NCBI GenBank assembly: GCA_022836615.1
Contig: MU405338.1
Span: forward strand, 53,777-117,776
DNA: 64,000 nt
From: Annulohypoxylon bovei var. microspora
Taxonomy: Eukaryota > Ascomycota > Sordariomycetes > Xylariales > Hypoxylaceae
Direction: 5' to 3'
The notes beneath the pieces are model-generated. The model made no database searches, had not been told where the DNA came from, and saw only the letters and a list, made by a program, of their open reading frames with translations. The number at the start of each line of letters is the position of its first letter. Position 1 is the stretch's first letter. The translations under genes were made by a program, and so were the position numbers. This document shows, piece after piece, positions 1-12,373 of the stretch.

Positions 1-1024
1 AATGCGAACTTCTCGTCGTCGAAAATGAACTCCCCTTTCCCCGCAGATCGCTTGTTTCGGCCCACCTTATCCGAGAACGCGGGCAATGGTCGTCCGGCTA
101 GTTTACTTGCCATGCTCCAGGCTTCATGCGCGAGCTGGTCCAACTCTGCCGAGACGAAGAAGATATGCGGAGGTAGAGTGTCACGAGATGCGAAGTAAGG
201 CGAAAGCAACGGGTCTTTCAGGTTGAACCCTGGATCGATGTAGCTCCACATAAATATGGAAGCCATCGGCGTTAGGAAATCGGTGGGCTTGGCTCGCACG
301 CCCTCACCCAGGTCAGGTTTGTAGTATCGCGTCTGAATCTTGATCTCCGTTGGTATACTTTTGTCTACGACGGCGTAAATGGGTATCGCGGCCGAGGGCT
401 TCACTTTTTCCCGGATCGAAGGCAATTGGCATACGCTGAGGGTCAAGCTCCCGCCCGCCGAGAACCCGCCAATTGCTATACGACTCTTGTCCATCGGAAG
501 GCTCTCGTCATCGAATGCGGCCAGAATTAAGGCTTCGATATCGTACGTAGCTGTCGGGAAAGGATAAGAGGGAGCTTTGCGATAGTTGAGACCGATTACT
601 AGCACATTGTTCATGCTGGCGAAGTTCGAATTCCACTTATCGTCGTCATCTGGTTGGCCGAGGCAGAACCCCCCTCCATGGATACTGAACAGCGTGGGAA
701 GAGGCGTTTGAGAAGTCTTCGGATCGTACGACTTGGGAAAGAAGATCCTACATTGGTCTTCAGTTAGATCTAGCTGGTGGTGATCGATTCTTAATCGAGC
801 TTCTTAAGATTATCATACCTAATGGGCAATGATGGCCGACATGGGTAAGATTTTACGAAGCTCGGGGGGAACTTGAGAGGAGCGGCCCAATCTCTATACC
901 ATAGAACGAACACGCCCAAGGCTCGGAGCGCATAGATGGTGGCGCCGCTGAAGAGCTGCGAGAGAATGGGAAGATGAGGCTGCTTGTTGACGCGGCCGTC
1001 TTCTTGTGTTAACCCGTTTTCCAT
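1..1024 (-). CDS. alpha/beta hydrolase, HSL (fold-3) type, 3'-truncated by window edge
   Basis: Two exons on the minus strand: 1024-819 and 747 to beyond position 1, joined across a 71 bp intron (818-748; 5' GTATGA, branch CTAAC, 3' TGTAG). The splice restores a continuous CRPSLPIRIFFPKSYDP. The start is the first ATG of exon 1, at 1024; the open frame upstream of it has only a TTG. About 318 residues are visible. The oxyanion-hole motif HGGGF begins at residue 92. The nucleophile elbow GFSAGG has its serine near residue 165. The acid is probably D272 in ELDQLAHE. The catalytic His would lie past the window edge. Residues about 25-45 are hydrophobic and may be a membrane anchor. The family hydrolyses short-chain esters, and fungal members often (de)acylate secondary metabolites. 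It is divergent from the ABC transporter over 0.88 kb. The substrate cannot be read from sequence. Confidence 0.88.
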
Positions 1025-1907
1025 TGCTTGCGGATATTTACAGATATTTACAGCCGATGAAGGTTTCAAGCTTTCAACTCTTTCTCGAGGGGTATGTCGC
1101 AGTTCAATTAGGTGCGTATAGTGTGTATCGTGCCTAGCAAGGTGAATGAGTGTATATCGCCTTACGTGGTGGAGGACGTGGCCGCTGCATCCGTAAAATA
1201 GTAGCTCATAAATCTTGGAACCGCCATCATTATCTACGGGCTAATACAGCCAAGTACCTGTTTTACTTACCGGGCAGTCTTTCGTACCAGACCCACTAAT
1301 TCGTATTGTTCGCATTATTCGGGATTTCTCTCTCGGAGTTTGTGCCATATCGATAAGAAACACTTGCGTAATTCATCCAGCTCCCGAGTCTCGGTTCTAA
1401 GCTACCCGAAGCCTTGATCTTCCTGTCCTCCCAACCTCCCAACCTCCTAAAGCAAAGCAAGTCACGAACCTTTCTCGAATCTCGACCCTTCATTAGCTTC
1501 CTTACGATATGAATATCCCCACCCCATTGGCCTAGCCCTACAAGCCAATGAATGTTAGATGTTCTAGAATTGGATAAGGCTGAAAGCCAACCTTCTATCC
1601 TTTCATCGTTGTTGAATGTATAGACTATTGATGTCGCACAGATGAAAATGAGAAAGATGTTAAGCGAGCTTACCTACACGATACGGCGTTCGGAATTGTA
1701 CCGTATTTGGCTGATACCTACCTATACCGGAGTTGACTGACTCATTTGGAAATCCTTTGCTTTCGACTCTTTGTATGCCTCCACGTAGGTTGCTAGATAA
1801 TAACATTTATAATGCAGCACTCGCAAGTTGCGACTATCAAAAGATTGCTTTCTACGAATATTCAATGCTATAAACCTGTATGAGATAATACCTAGGTTTA
1901 AAGCAAT
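1025..1907. promoter_or_regulatory. divergent intergenic region between the hydrolase and the ABC transporter
   Basis: This 883 bp gap separates two genes transcribed away from each other, so it should contain both promoters. No coding region, tRNA or clear repeat is seen. A 65-codon frame on the minus strand (1493-1296) resembles no known protein and is taken as chance. No transcription-factor site can be assigned with confidence. Confidence 0.5.
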
Positions 1908-4900
1908 ATGTTGTTTTCTGCGTGTGTAAATACTAATGACCAATCCCTGGGCCCCAATGTCCTAGGCTGTAGAGGAGACTTTGACTTCACGGTCAAGTTT
2001 GAGCAGTTGTTTTTCTCTCTCGCGCCTGCAGCTATTTTCATTCTTGCGTCGCCATGGCGGATTGCGCTTCTTGTACGGAGGCCTACCATTGTCGGTGCGC
2101 CACTGCTCCGGCTAGCAAAGCTTGTGAGTGTATTATTCAACCAATTGATACACCCTCGCGTTCTCACACATCGACTTAGGGCGTCCTCGTTTCATATGCT
2201 TCTCTTGAGCTTTCACAGCTTATCCTCATCACGGTCCTCCCTTTTGGCGCCAACGATGTTGACATTATTTCTTCCGTGCTTCGTCTTGCTGCCGCTCTTC
2301 TCATGATTGGACTCTCTTACTTCGACCACAGCAGGTCGCCCAGGCCCTCCATCTTTCTTAGCGCATATCTTTTCTGGACGCTTATATTTGATATCGCTCA
2401 AGCCCGGACTTACTGGTTGGCCTCCTCAACCCGACCGGAATTTGCCTTCACCGCTATCTTCACGACTGCGTTGGCTACGAAGGTCGCCATGCTGTTGCTC
2501 GAGGCCCAGCGAAAAACCCGGTGGGTTGCTTGGGACTCGAAAGACCACAGTCCGGAAGAAACCAGCGGTATCTATAGCTTAGGCGTTTACTTCTGGCTCA
2601 ACAACCTGTTCCTTCAGGGGTATCAGAAAGCCTTGAGAATACAGGATCTGTATCCCCTTGACCAAAATGTGGCTGCTAATCGTCTCTCCGAACGCTTCGC
2701 GCAGAATTTAAACGAAGCCAAACTTAAGGACAATAAGCTCGGTCTCATCAAAGCTCTAATCAAATCTCTTGTTATCCCTCTAATGCTCCCGATCCCAGCA
2801 AGACTCGCTATGATTGGGTTCTTTTTCTGCCAGCCCCTATTCATAAGCAGCCTCACTAGCCGCCTGTCGCAACCCGAACCGGTTCCAGCCAATGTCGGCT
2901 ATGGGTTTATCGGTGCCAGCATCTGTATATATTCTTCGATCGCCGTCTCGCAATCGCTGTACTGGTATTTCCAACATCGCATGCTCTACATGACGCGTGC
3001 CTGTCTAGCAACAGCCATCTACGCGAAAACCACAGAGGCTCGCGCAGCTAATGAAGATGAGAACGCGCCGTTGACATTGATGAGCGCTGACATAGAACGT
3101 GTCATGAGTGGATTGTTGTACATACATGAACTTGTACGTGATTTTATTCAGTCTTCCTTGCTCCCAGTGGCTTATTCCAGCCCCGTATATATCGCCGATA
3201 TCATATAGCGGGTATTGGCTTTGATTTCAGCTTGAGTGTTTAATTGAATGGTTTAAAAACTTCACTTTGAATGATAATTAGTCGCTAACTCGCTTCTGTC
3301 TCAGTGGGCAAATTTGATCGAGGTTGCTCTTTCCGGCTGGTTATTATACGACCTTCTCGGTGCCGCATTCGTAGCACCCATAGTAGTTGTTCTTATATGT
3401 ACTCTTGGAGTAACCTTCTTCGTGCGGTTCATGGACAAGTCGCAAAAGGCGTGGATGGCTGGGGTTCAAAAGCGTGTCGGGCTTACCTCCGGGGTCATCG
3501 CCAACATGAAGAACATAAGAATATCTGGCCTCACCAACCCCATTGTCCGCTTCGTCGAAAAGCTCCGAGTAGACGAGCTAGAAGCAGGGTCGAACTTCCG
3601 AAAGCTGATGTTGGTTTGCGCGGTCTTCGCCTTCATACCGCTCCTCCTGTCCCCCGCGATAACCTTCGGGGTAGCCCGACGAAGCCTGGATGCTACTAAA
3701 CTGTTTACTTCGTTATCTTACCTCTTACTCATGTCGACCCCGCTTAACATGTTATTCCAGAGAATGCCTCAGATGGCCGCAGGAGTCGCTTGCCTAAGCC
3801 GCATCCGGAATTTCTTAGAGCGTGAGGGACACAATGATTTCCGTATCTTCACCGCAAGGTCGGGAAGAGACACAGAAAAACTATCCGTCGATCAGTCGAA
3901 CAAGCTCCCAGTAGTAATGATAAAGAATGGTAGTTTTGGTTGGAAGCCTGATAAGATGGTCCTCAGAAACCTCGACATTGAAGTCCCCAGGGGTTCTCTT
4001 ACGATGGTCGTCGGACCAATTGCATCAGGAAAGTCGACACTGTGTAAGACGCTCCTAGGGGAAATACCTTACAGTCAAGGGACAGTGACAATGACAACCA
4101 AGTTTTCTCGCATAGGATATTGTGATCAAACACCATTCCTGTCGAATGGAAGCATCAGGGACAACATTATAGGCTTTTCACCATTTGATGCGCAACGATA
4201 CGCAGAAGTTATCGATGGGACCATGCTCGCCATTGACTTCGAAACACTGCCTCAGGCAGATAAGACGAATGTTGGGAGCAACGGCATAACTCTTTCCGGA
4301 GGTCAGAAGCAACGTGTATCACTGGCAAGGTGTCTCTACCTGCAGTCTGATCTCCTAATCATGGATGACATTTTCAGTGGTTTGGATGCGGATACCGAAG
4401 ATCAAGTGTTTCAACGCGTCTTCGGAACAAATGGAATTCTGAGACGACGACAAACAACGGTGGTCCTATGTACACATTCCGTTCGCCATCTTCCGGTTGC
4501 CGCGCACGTCATCGCTTTAGGTACTGATGGCGCTATTGTCGAGCAAGGGACCTTCGCCGACCTCATCACTAACCAGAGCTATATTCATAGCCTTGGTGTG
4601 AAGTCCTCGTCGAGAAGCTCGACCACCAGCGAGAAAGTGGAATCCGATGGCAATACTATCGAACCTCAAGTAAATTTGTTAGATAAAGTTCCTACGGAGA
4701 TCCTCGGACCAGAAGGCAATGACCAAGCTCGACTTGGCGGCGATCCGACAGCCTACTTTGTATACTTTAAAAGCATGGGATCGATGATCGCCGCAGCTTT
4801 AGTCATCTTTGGTTTTATTTTCGGCTTCTTGTACAATTTCCCGACTATATGGCTTAAGTATTGGTCGGATGACGCTATTGCCACCAATCCGTCACACTCA

Positions 4901-6749
4901 TTCGGGTACTATGCAGGGATATATGCTTTACTTGAATTTACGGCCATGCTATCACTGCTATTTCTTGGTATTTTGCTTTACATTACAGTTATCACTCGGT
5001 CCGGAATCTCCCTCCACCGCGATGCTCTGCGGACTCTCGCCCATGCGCCACTTAGGTTCTTCACCACGACCGATCAAGGAATTATCACGAATTTGTTTTC
5101 TCAGGATCTCAGTCTTGTCGATAATGAGCTCCCCAGCGCCCTTTTCAATGTTATATATGGGGTGTTTGTTGGCATAGGCCAGGCCGCTGTTATCGCTTCA
5201 TCGTCCCCATACCTGGCAGTCAGTTACCCATTCCTAATTGGTATGCTGTATGTAATTCAGAAGTTTTACCTTCGAACTTCAAGACAGTTGAGATTGTTGG
5301 ACCTAGAGGCGAAAAGCCCACTGTAGTAAGTATAACATCAAGCCAGGTTTCGTCATAATTCAACACTTACAGCTTCGCTAACACCCCACAGCACGCATTT
5401 CCTTGATACCTCAAAGGGCATCGTAACACTTCGCGCTTTTGGTTTCGTGAGCGAAGATCGCGCAAAGAATGCATTCCTCTTAGATACATCTCAGCGACCT
5501 GCGTATTTGCTGACCATGATTCAACAGTAAGTCAATGCTGTTTTCCATTATTTTCGCTAGCAAGATCCACTCGCATGTCCAGTGATTTAGGTACTGTGTT
5601 TATTTTACGAGACTGACTTTCGATTATAGATGGTTGAATTTTGTACTCAATGTTGTTATTGCTATTCTCGCTATCATGCTCACGTCGCTCGCCGTTCGCC
5701 TCCGTTCCAACTCTGGTTTCACCGGTGCGTCTTTAGTAACGTTAATGGCATTCGGGGACGTGCTCTCTGGCGTTGTCATTTACTACACGGCGCTCGAAAC
5801 GTCCCTCGGTGCTATAAGTCGGCTCAAAGCTTTCGACAAGACTGCGAAAACTGAGATTAAAGATGGAGAGGATATTATCCCACCGGAGGAATGGCCGCAA
5901 CGGGGAGAAATCGTTCTCAAGGGCGTCTCAGCCAGTTACGAGTATGATGGGACCTTCCTCCCGGTCAATGATTTGAGAGCTGACAAATTATGCAGTAACG
6001 AGGACCAAACCGAAGCGCCAGCCTTAGCGCTAAAGAATATTCAACTTAAAATAATCCCTGGTGAGAAAGTCGCCATTTGTGGACGCACTGGAAGCGGAAA
6101 ATCATCTCTAATCGCTCTTCTACTCAAACTTCTCGACCCCATCGACGACACACCTGATTGTGTCGATATTGATAATACACCGCTCAATCGGGTAGATCGC
6201 GCCACAATTCGCCAGCGTATTGTCGCCATACCCCAAGACGTCGTCTTCCTACCGGACGGCTCAACATTCCAGGAGAACCTCGATCCTTTCAATATCTTCA
6301 CACCCGCAGATTCTCAGGCTGTTCTTGAGGCAGTGGATCTCTGGAACTTTGTTTGCGATAAAGGCGGCCTTGAGGCAGGCATGACGGCTAGCAGCTTTAG
6401 CCAAGGACAGCGGCAACTATTTTCTCTCGCGCGGGCTGTCCTCCGCAGACGCATTCGCGCACGGAGTCTCGGGCTCGGTGGCGGCGGATCCGAGGGCGGG
6501 ATTCTACTTCTGGATGAAGTGAGCTCGAGCGTCGACCGGGAGACCGAGAAAGCAATGCAGGAGGTGATCCGCGTCGAGTTTAGGGAGTACACGGTGGTGG
6601 CGGTGAGTCACCGCTTAGACATGGTGATGAATTACGACCGCGTCGTCGTCATGGAGAAGGGTGAGGTTGTCGAGGTTGGCAACCCGGCACGGCTGGTTGA
6701 GGAGGCGGGAACTAGATTCGGTGAGCTTTGGAATGTTGGTGGCAATTAA
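1908..6749 (+). CDS. full-length ABCC (MRP-type) ABC transporter
   Basis: Five exons: 1908-2123, 2180-3133, 3305-5325, 5392-5526 and 5630-6749, giving about 1,481 residues, normal for a fungal ABCC protein. Introns are 56, 171, 66 and 103 bp; all end in AG, with branch-like GCTAAC before two of them. The start is the ATG at 1908, leading into a CRGDFDFT segment typical of fungal MRP-like N termini. Order: TMD0, TMD1, NBD1, TMD2, NBD2. NBD1 has Walker A GPIASGKST (about 627), LSGGQ (about 720) and LLIMDD (about 740), where D replaces the catalytic E, so this site is probably degenerate as in many ABCC proteins. NBD2 has GRTGSGKSS (about 1260), FSQGQ (about 1365), ILLLDE (about 1400) and the switch His in SHR (about 1436). 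It is probably an ATP-driven exporter in plasma or vacuolar membrane. Next to terpene genes it could export the product or confer self-protection; that role is inferred. Confidence 0.93.
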
Positions 6750-7707
6750 ATTGCCGTGTGCATGATGAGATCTGAACTTTCTAGCGAAATAGACAAATCA
6801 TCCTATAGCTATCGTATCAAGTAGGTAACCTACCAACATTGACATATAAATTACAATCAAAACGCGGTAAATCAAACGTGAACGCGTAAATGTAAAATAA
6901 ATAAGTATAATCATGTGCTTCCTTCTCCGCGACCCTAAAGTACCTACCTACCGAGATAGGCATATATGAACCTCGCAAGCCCTCTCGCCCTACAGTACCA
7001 AGTGTCGATTCAATACTGGAAAGATATCTAGCGTTAAAGCTGATGCCTCGATCCAGGGGCAGAGCGTGGAGTCCCCTTACCAACCAAACCGAGTGACTGT
7101 GTAAGTGGGCTAGCCGGCTCCAATGAGGAGAGGGTGAGATCTCCGAACCTGCCACGCATCGGAGCCACTGCCGAGGAAGAACACACACTTTGTAAAGTGA
7201 ATGCGGACATATCCCTGTCTGTCATGCGTGCCACCCTAGGGGATGCGGCCCTTCATGCAAGGCATAAGCAATGAGATACAAAGCTTAGCTCAATGGCTGT
7301 GAGGATTCCTCATCGAAACCGATGAGAGTGACTCTGAACTAGACAACCTATTGTGTTGACAATTTGATGAATAAGTAGTGAATAAGTAGAAGGAGGGAAG
7401 AAATGGAATTTAAGAAAAATAATCCTAGGAATAAATAAACTGGGGTTCCAGAAGGTGGGGTTGCGGGATCACCCGCGGAAGTTCTACACTTACATATCCC
7501 GATGTGGATGTTTTTGATCCTTGGAAATTATCCGATTGGTCCACCTCAGATCATGTTCAGATTCGGGTTAAACTATCAGGGTCATCGTATTTAATCACAC
7601 CAACCCAACTCTAGTCATTGACAACCTCAACCACACATTCCTTTGCGGCCATCACGCACCTACGTATCGCAAGTTCCAAACTTCCAAGGTCATACATATG
7701 CCAACAC

Positions 7708-7738
7708 CCTTTAAGGTACCAGGTACCTGGCTTAAAGG
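7708..7738. repeat. hairpin with GGTACC-centred core
   Basis: Arms CCTTTAAG (7708-7715) and CTTAAAGG (7731-7738) enclose the perfect 12 bp palindrome CCAGGTACCTGG (7719-7730), with three unpaired bases on the left. The whole 31 bp can fold into one near-continuous stem. Confidence 0.75.
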
Positions 7739-9057
7739 CTTTTGGATGACACGGGATCTACGGATATCACATGCTAGGATAGCCCTAAACAACATTGTCG
7801 CTCAAATTACCTACCTACTAGGTAGACTGCTTATTCAACAAATTAGACATAGCATTTGAGAGGTTATCGAAAATGAGCAGGTTCATGACATGTAAAATAC
7901 CTACTGTATGGTTGGATTATAAACTGTACGTCCAGGCACCCGAACTAGGTATTTCCAATAGAGTTACTTGAATTATCGTTTATCACAGCCTCACCATACT
8001 AGGTACCTTCAGCAGGTGATAACATTGAATGTTTCAACTACCTAAGCTTTTGTCGAATGTAGTTAGGCAGGCACCTACTTTGAATGCTTTGAATGAAATG
8101 AGTACAACTTGTATGTATTTGGAAAGTGAGTAAGTACGAGCTGACTCAATCCAATTTGTGAGTAGGTATTTGTATGCATTTAATTATTTTATAGACACTA
8201 AAACCTGTACGAGGAAACATACTAGGTACTCACACATAAGAAGTTTCCTAAGTAACCTTGTAAGTTCATCGGCGACTTCCCTGGTATTAACCATTATAAT
8301 CATGGTCTTTCTTGTTTTTTTTGTTGATAAGATTTATCTTTCCTACTCAACCTAATTTTTGCTCTTTTCTTATTCAAAATCTTAAAGCTAAATCATATAA
8401 GTGGTAGGTACCTGTATACAAATATCGCCGCTTCCCTGACTCTTTAATCTTTAGGATAGAACGTTTTCTTACACGGACCACTTAATGGTTATAGCGTCCC
8501 CTTACCCTGGTGAGTCGCCAGTGCTAATTTGATAACTTGCCAAAGCTTATTTTACGATGCTTCCTTAAACCTTAGTCTTTCATACAAATATGTGTTAAAA
8601 CGGATGAATAGTCACGTTTCTTCAATATATTATAGAATAACTTAAAGTTCCATTGACATAACAGTTCCTGCTGCTCAATGATCAGGGTAACTAGCATTAG
8701 TCATACGTCTTTGAACATTGGTATTTAAGCGGTCCGAGCTTCAATATTCTAACCAGTTCAAAGGTGTCACCAGATAAACCCAACACTCTTGTAACAAACG
8801 GGCATCAGAAAGAACTCACGTTGTTGCCCGACAACCTGGACTGGGACACGCTATTATTCTAATTTATTAATCATATCATATTAGCGCCAAACTAAAATTC
8901 TGAAATGTCCCTTTGAGAATACTATTTATCACAAATTCTATTCACCTGCGCACTGTTAGCGGTGAGCTTTCCAATCTCAACCTACTACGTACAATCTTTA
9001 TCGAACAACCGTCTTCTCACTCGCTTCATCATTTCAATTCTTCAACCAACCTCACCT

Positions 9058-9107
9058 CACGCACTATTAATTTCTTCTCGTCACTTCACGCACTATCAAT
9101 TTCTTCT
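9058..9107 (+). promoter_or_regulatory. pyrimidine-rich promoter/5' UTR segment with 29 bp-spaced direct repeat
   Basis: A 21 bp unit beginning CACGCACTAT occurs at 9058-9078 and again at 9087-9107, differing at one base (T/C). It lies in a CT-rich stretch about 220-270 bp upstream of the CCCH gene start. CT-rich tracts are common near transcription starts in filamentous fungi. The functional role is inferred from position only. Confidence 0.5.
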
Positions 9108-9322
9108 CCATACCAAAACTACCAAACCTATTACTTCAGACCTTGAAGTTTCACTACAATCACTATTAATACTTGGCACAATTTGGCCAAACCGACTTCG
9201 CGCATTCCAACTTTGACCAACTAAAGTTCCTCCGGGGTTCTCATCATTTGTATACAAGGTTGATCTCACTATCGATAATATTCCTGCAACATCTACGTCG
9301 TGTTTCACCAAGCACCACCAAG

Positions 9323-10197
9323 ATGACATCCGAAGTTGTCGGCAAGGGAATGACCCAAGTCCACACTGTAAGTCTCATGTCAACATCGCTACGAAATTAA
9401 GATGAAAAACTGATAACCTTTTTCCCCCTGTAGGGACTCGGGATTCTGCTTGGCGCTGGTCGAATTTCCAGCACTACTCATGAAGAAATTTTGATCCTGC
9501 TCAATAAAGACCATGGCCCTAACATGGGCCACTCCAACATTATCCCGCAGACCAACCAGGTAGCCATGAGAGACATTCCCATTGGACTTCCTCGTCCCGG
9601 AAAGGAGACTCCTGTCTCCATTCAATCGCATGATCTCCTTGGACTTGGAGCCGACTTCTCGTAAGATGTCCACCAACATTTACAGCTAATGGATATTCAC
9701 TGACTTTGATTACCAGCGACTTAGCCGTCGTTGATAGGTCTCCTCGTGGCTTTGTGACGCCCGCTTTCCAGAGGCATACATCCTCTATGAACCCTACCGC
9801 ACCTCACAGCTCGAACCAGGGTAAGGTACCCAAGGACGCTAAGCTCATCTGTCCCTGGTGGTTCACAGACGGATATGACTGCCGTGAGCACGAGCAAGGA
9901 AAATGTCTATTCTACCACGAGGATATCGTCGGCGGTATCAGGGACCCGCTTATCTGCCACTTCTGGGCAGACGGGGGACGATGTACCAAGAGCGACAAGG
10001 ACTGCCGATTCGCCCACTACCCGGCTCAACACCGGACCAGAGCCCCAATGCCATCGAAGAAGAAGGCTAAGAAAATTCGATCTTCTTTGGCTGATGATGT
10101 GGCTCATCCCGAGTTGACCAAGGCGCATCATCCTGACGAGAATGATGTCGAATTTTGGCGAAACCAAGGCCGTGCTCGCCCTGGCCAAGAGTGGTAG
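9323..10197 (+). CDS. small protein with two tandem CCCH zinc fingers
   Basis: Three exons, 9323-9367, 9434-9660 and 9717-10197, with introns of 66 and 56 bp, give 250 residues. ATG 9323 is the first codon of the only frame that splices through to the fingers. Finger 1 uses C136, C146, C154 and H158 (C-x9-C-x7-C-x3-H, a loose spacing). Finger 2 uses C171, C180, C187 and H191 (C-x8-C-x6-C-x3-H, close to the canonical C-x8-C-x5-C-x3-H). A basic stretch (PSKKKAKK) follows and may be a nuclear signal. The first 90 residues are low in recognisable domain features. CCCH proteins usually bind RNA and act in mRNA processing or decay. It lies between transporter and P450, but nothing links it functionally to them. 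Its target is unknown. Confidence 0.85.
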
Positions 10198-10609
10198 GAT
10201 GGCCGCCATCCTTTCGATGTTGTTGCTCGAAGGGTGGGTACAACTTATTCAGACCCCCCTTAACTGTTTGGCAGGATGAAGCCTGCTAGTTAGTGATTTC
10301 AGATAGACCCCCCAAAAATACCTACCCATTCCGGAAAACTACCCTCCTATTAATAAGCCACATAAATATCTACCTAGGGAGGTAGACATGGAAACTAAAT
10401 CTAACGATGCTTGATTGCCTAAGTAAACGTCGAAGTATACTCCTAAAAATATAACCTTCACAATAAAACTCTCGCTATCGTAACTAATGGGGTAGGAGAT
10501 AACTAACCGTACAATTGGTAGTCACCATACAATGAAACTTCGTCGAGGCGAAAATTAGAGATGGGGTTGAATGTGTGGATTCCATATTATATACTACCTA
10601 GGTACTGAC
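10198..10609. other. short convergent intergenic region
   Basis: This 412 bp lies between the 3' ends of the CCCH gene and the minus-strand P450. It has no coding signal. It contains AT-rich stretches and one CTACCTAGGTA-type palindromic motif near 10,596. Confidence 0.5.
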
Positions 10610-12373
10610 CTATCGAATCTTCTTGAACAACACCATCTTCGTCGGGTCCGCTAGGACGTTAACTTCAAACATGAAATTCTTAGGCCTTCCAATAACACCA
10701 TCCTCGAACTTGATATCATAATGAGAGAGGATGTAAGCGAGAATGATCTTGATCTGGTTACTAGCGAAGAATCTGCCCGGGCATGCATCTTTCCCGAAAC
10801 CAAACTGCATGCTATCGTAAGTCGGACTCGCAAATTGGAATCGGTTGATATCATCGGGTGTTCTATTACGCAGCTTGTAGAACCGGAACCCATCGAAGGC
10901 GTGAGGGTCCCCCCAATCTGGTGGCGTCTCATCTAGGATATTGGTATTGCATTGCACGATAGTACCCGTCGGTATATGGAAGCCATTCGAGAGAGTAATG
11001 GGAATCATAGCTTTGCGCTGGTATGTAGCTGTGTAACTTATCAATACGAAGTAAAGACGCGCTAATTGAATAGGTCAGGTTAACTCACCGACCGAGGGTG
11101 GACTATGCCTTTGGGATTCCTTCATGAAACTGTCTAGCATTTTCATTTGCGTGAGATGTTGTTTTTGAAGGACGCCCTTGCTGTCACTAGTCACTCCCAG
11201 AATCTCCTTCCTGAGAGGTTCCACATATTCCGGCCTAGCTGCGAGGTCATATAAGGCATGGATAATGGCAAGACGCGTGGTATGTATGGCAGCCGTCGCT
11301 GTGAGCATCTGCAGGTTAGCCAGCTCCTTATTGTTAAAGGAATTGTCTCTCATTTTCCGTGCGCGATCTTGCATCCAACGGATCATGTCATTGTGGGGCG
11401 AAGAATCTGGATCTGCGGGTTCTGCAAGTCTCTTATCAAGCTCGGGTAAAAGCAGCTCAAGAGCTCGTTGGTGGTCTCCACGGATTCGCGTCATCTCAGG
11501 TATGAAATACTGAGCAATGGGTCGCAGATATGGATGCCACTGCTTCAGCTTCTCGCCTCCTGTCATGACGTCTAGCGCGAATTTTGTGCTGCAGTCTAGC
11601 CACTCCTCGTTGCGGCACATGGGATAACCGACGAAGATGCGAGCCGAAGCCTGAGCTACGACACGGAGGAGTTTGTCGTGAAGGTCAATTGGCGTCCAAT
11701 CTATATGAATCATTAGCAGCTCTCACTTCCAAGACACTTGAGTTGAGACCGCAGGGCTGTACCATCACATGCTGGAAATTGCGTCTCGAAGCAGAATGCT
11801 ACTTCTTGTTCGACATCTCCCACGAACGTTCCTAAGTTCCTATTTAGATCAATCTTGATCGCGCCTAGCATGATGTCGCTTTCGTGGTCAATGGTGGTGT
11901 AGTGACCGATATGACGCTAGGAATGATACCGTTAATCATCTACACCAGAGTCAAGACCTTCTTGGAGAACTCACATCAGCCAAAGCCTTCATCCCACTCG
12001 CCTCATGACGGCTAAAATCTTTCAAATCCTGCGCGTATTTTCTTGGGAGAAACACTCTAGGTCCGTCGGGAGTGATGACTTGGAAGATTGCATCTTTAAA
12101 CTAGAATGAATCAGTCACATAATTCATCTTTCCGGCGCCAAGCTCAACACGCCATTTTGGAAACTCAACTCTTTCATAGCCTTCGCGTAAAAGCGCATCT
12201 GCTTCCTGAACATATCGGCTCTTTAGTGTGTTGATATCTCCAGCTTCAGCACCCACAACTGGGACATTGAACGACCTCGGTTTCCGAAACCACTTGGAGA
12301 CGATGGCAACGATGAAGATCGCCGCCGCCGTGAGCGTAGAAGCCCATAGTGTCGGCAAGTGAAGAGACGCCAT
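10610..12373 (-). CDS. cytochrome P450 monooxygenase, ent-kaurene-oxidase-like fungal type
   Basis: Five exons on minus: 12373-12170, 12100-11975, 11916-11763, 11700-11089 and 11028-10610 (introns 69, 58, 62 and 60 bp), giving 504 residues. The ATG at 12373 precedes a single N-terminal membrane anchor (about residues 10-27). The joins restore family-typical text such as GYERFKDAIFQVITPDGPR and CDDWTPIDLHDKLLRVV. The I-helix region reads AAIHTTRLAIIHALYDLAARP; AAIHTT in place of AGxxT is characteristic of the CYP68/CYP503-like ent-kaurene oxidase group. ExxR is ESQR at 356-359. The heme loop is FGFGKDACPGR with the ligand Cys at about 448. It is an ER-anchored haem monooxygenase needing a P450 reductase. 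It lies 2.6 kb from the terpene cyclase, so oxidation of a terpene scaffold is likely but inferred. The first donor, GTTGAG, is the weakest splice call. Confidence 0.92.

Larger units (their letters stand above)
6750..9322. other. non-coding intergenic region
   Basis: About 2.6 kb without a supportable gene. Short open frames on both strands (for example 7188-6817 and 7234-7034 on minus, 8158-8355 on plus) match no family I recognise and lack splice or start support. The region is moderately AT-rich and carries scattered GGTACC-centred palindromes (7708-7738, about 8001, about 8406). The last 300 bp become pyrimidine-rich and probably form the promoter and 5' UTR of the CCCH gene. Confidence 0.6.

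Noticed and set aside
791..818. Ending the first exon of the hydrolase at the TAA near 791
   Set aside because: A 71 bp intron with CTAAC branch point and AG acceptor restores the conserved RPSLPIRIFFPKS reading, so the stop is intronic.
1296..1493. Minus-strand 65-codon frame
   Set aside because: No recognisable domain; it lies in the divergent promoter region and is most likely chance.
6817..7234. Two overlapping minus-strand frames downstream of the ABC transporter
   Set aside because: They overlap each other in different frames, have no splice or family support and show composition typical of non-coding DNA.
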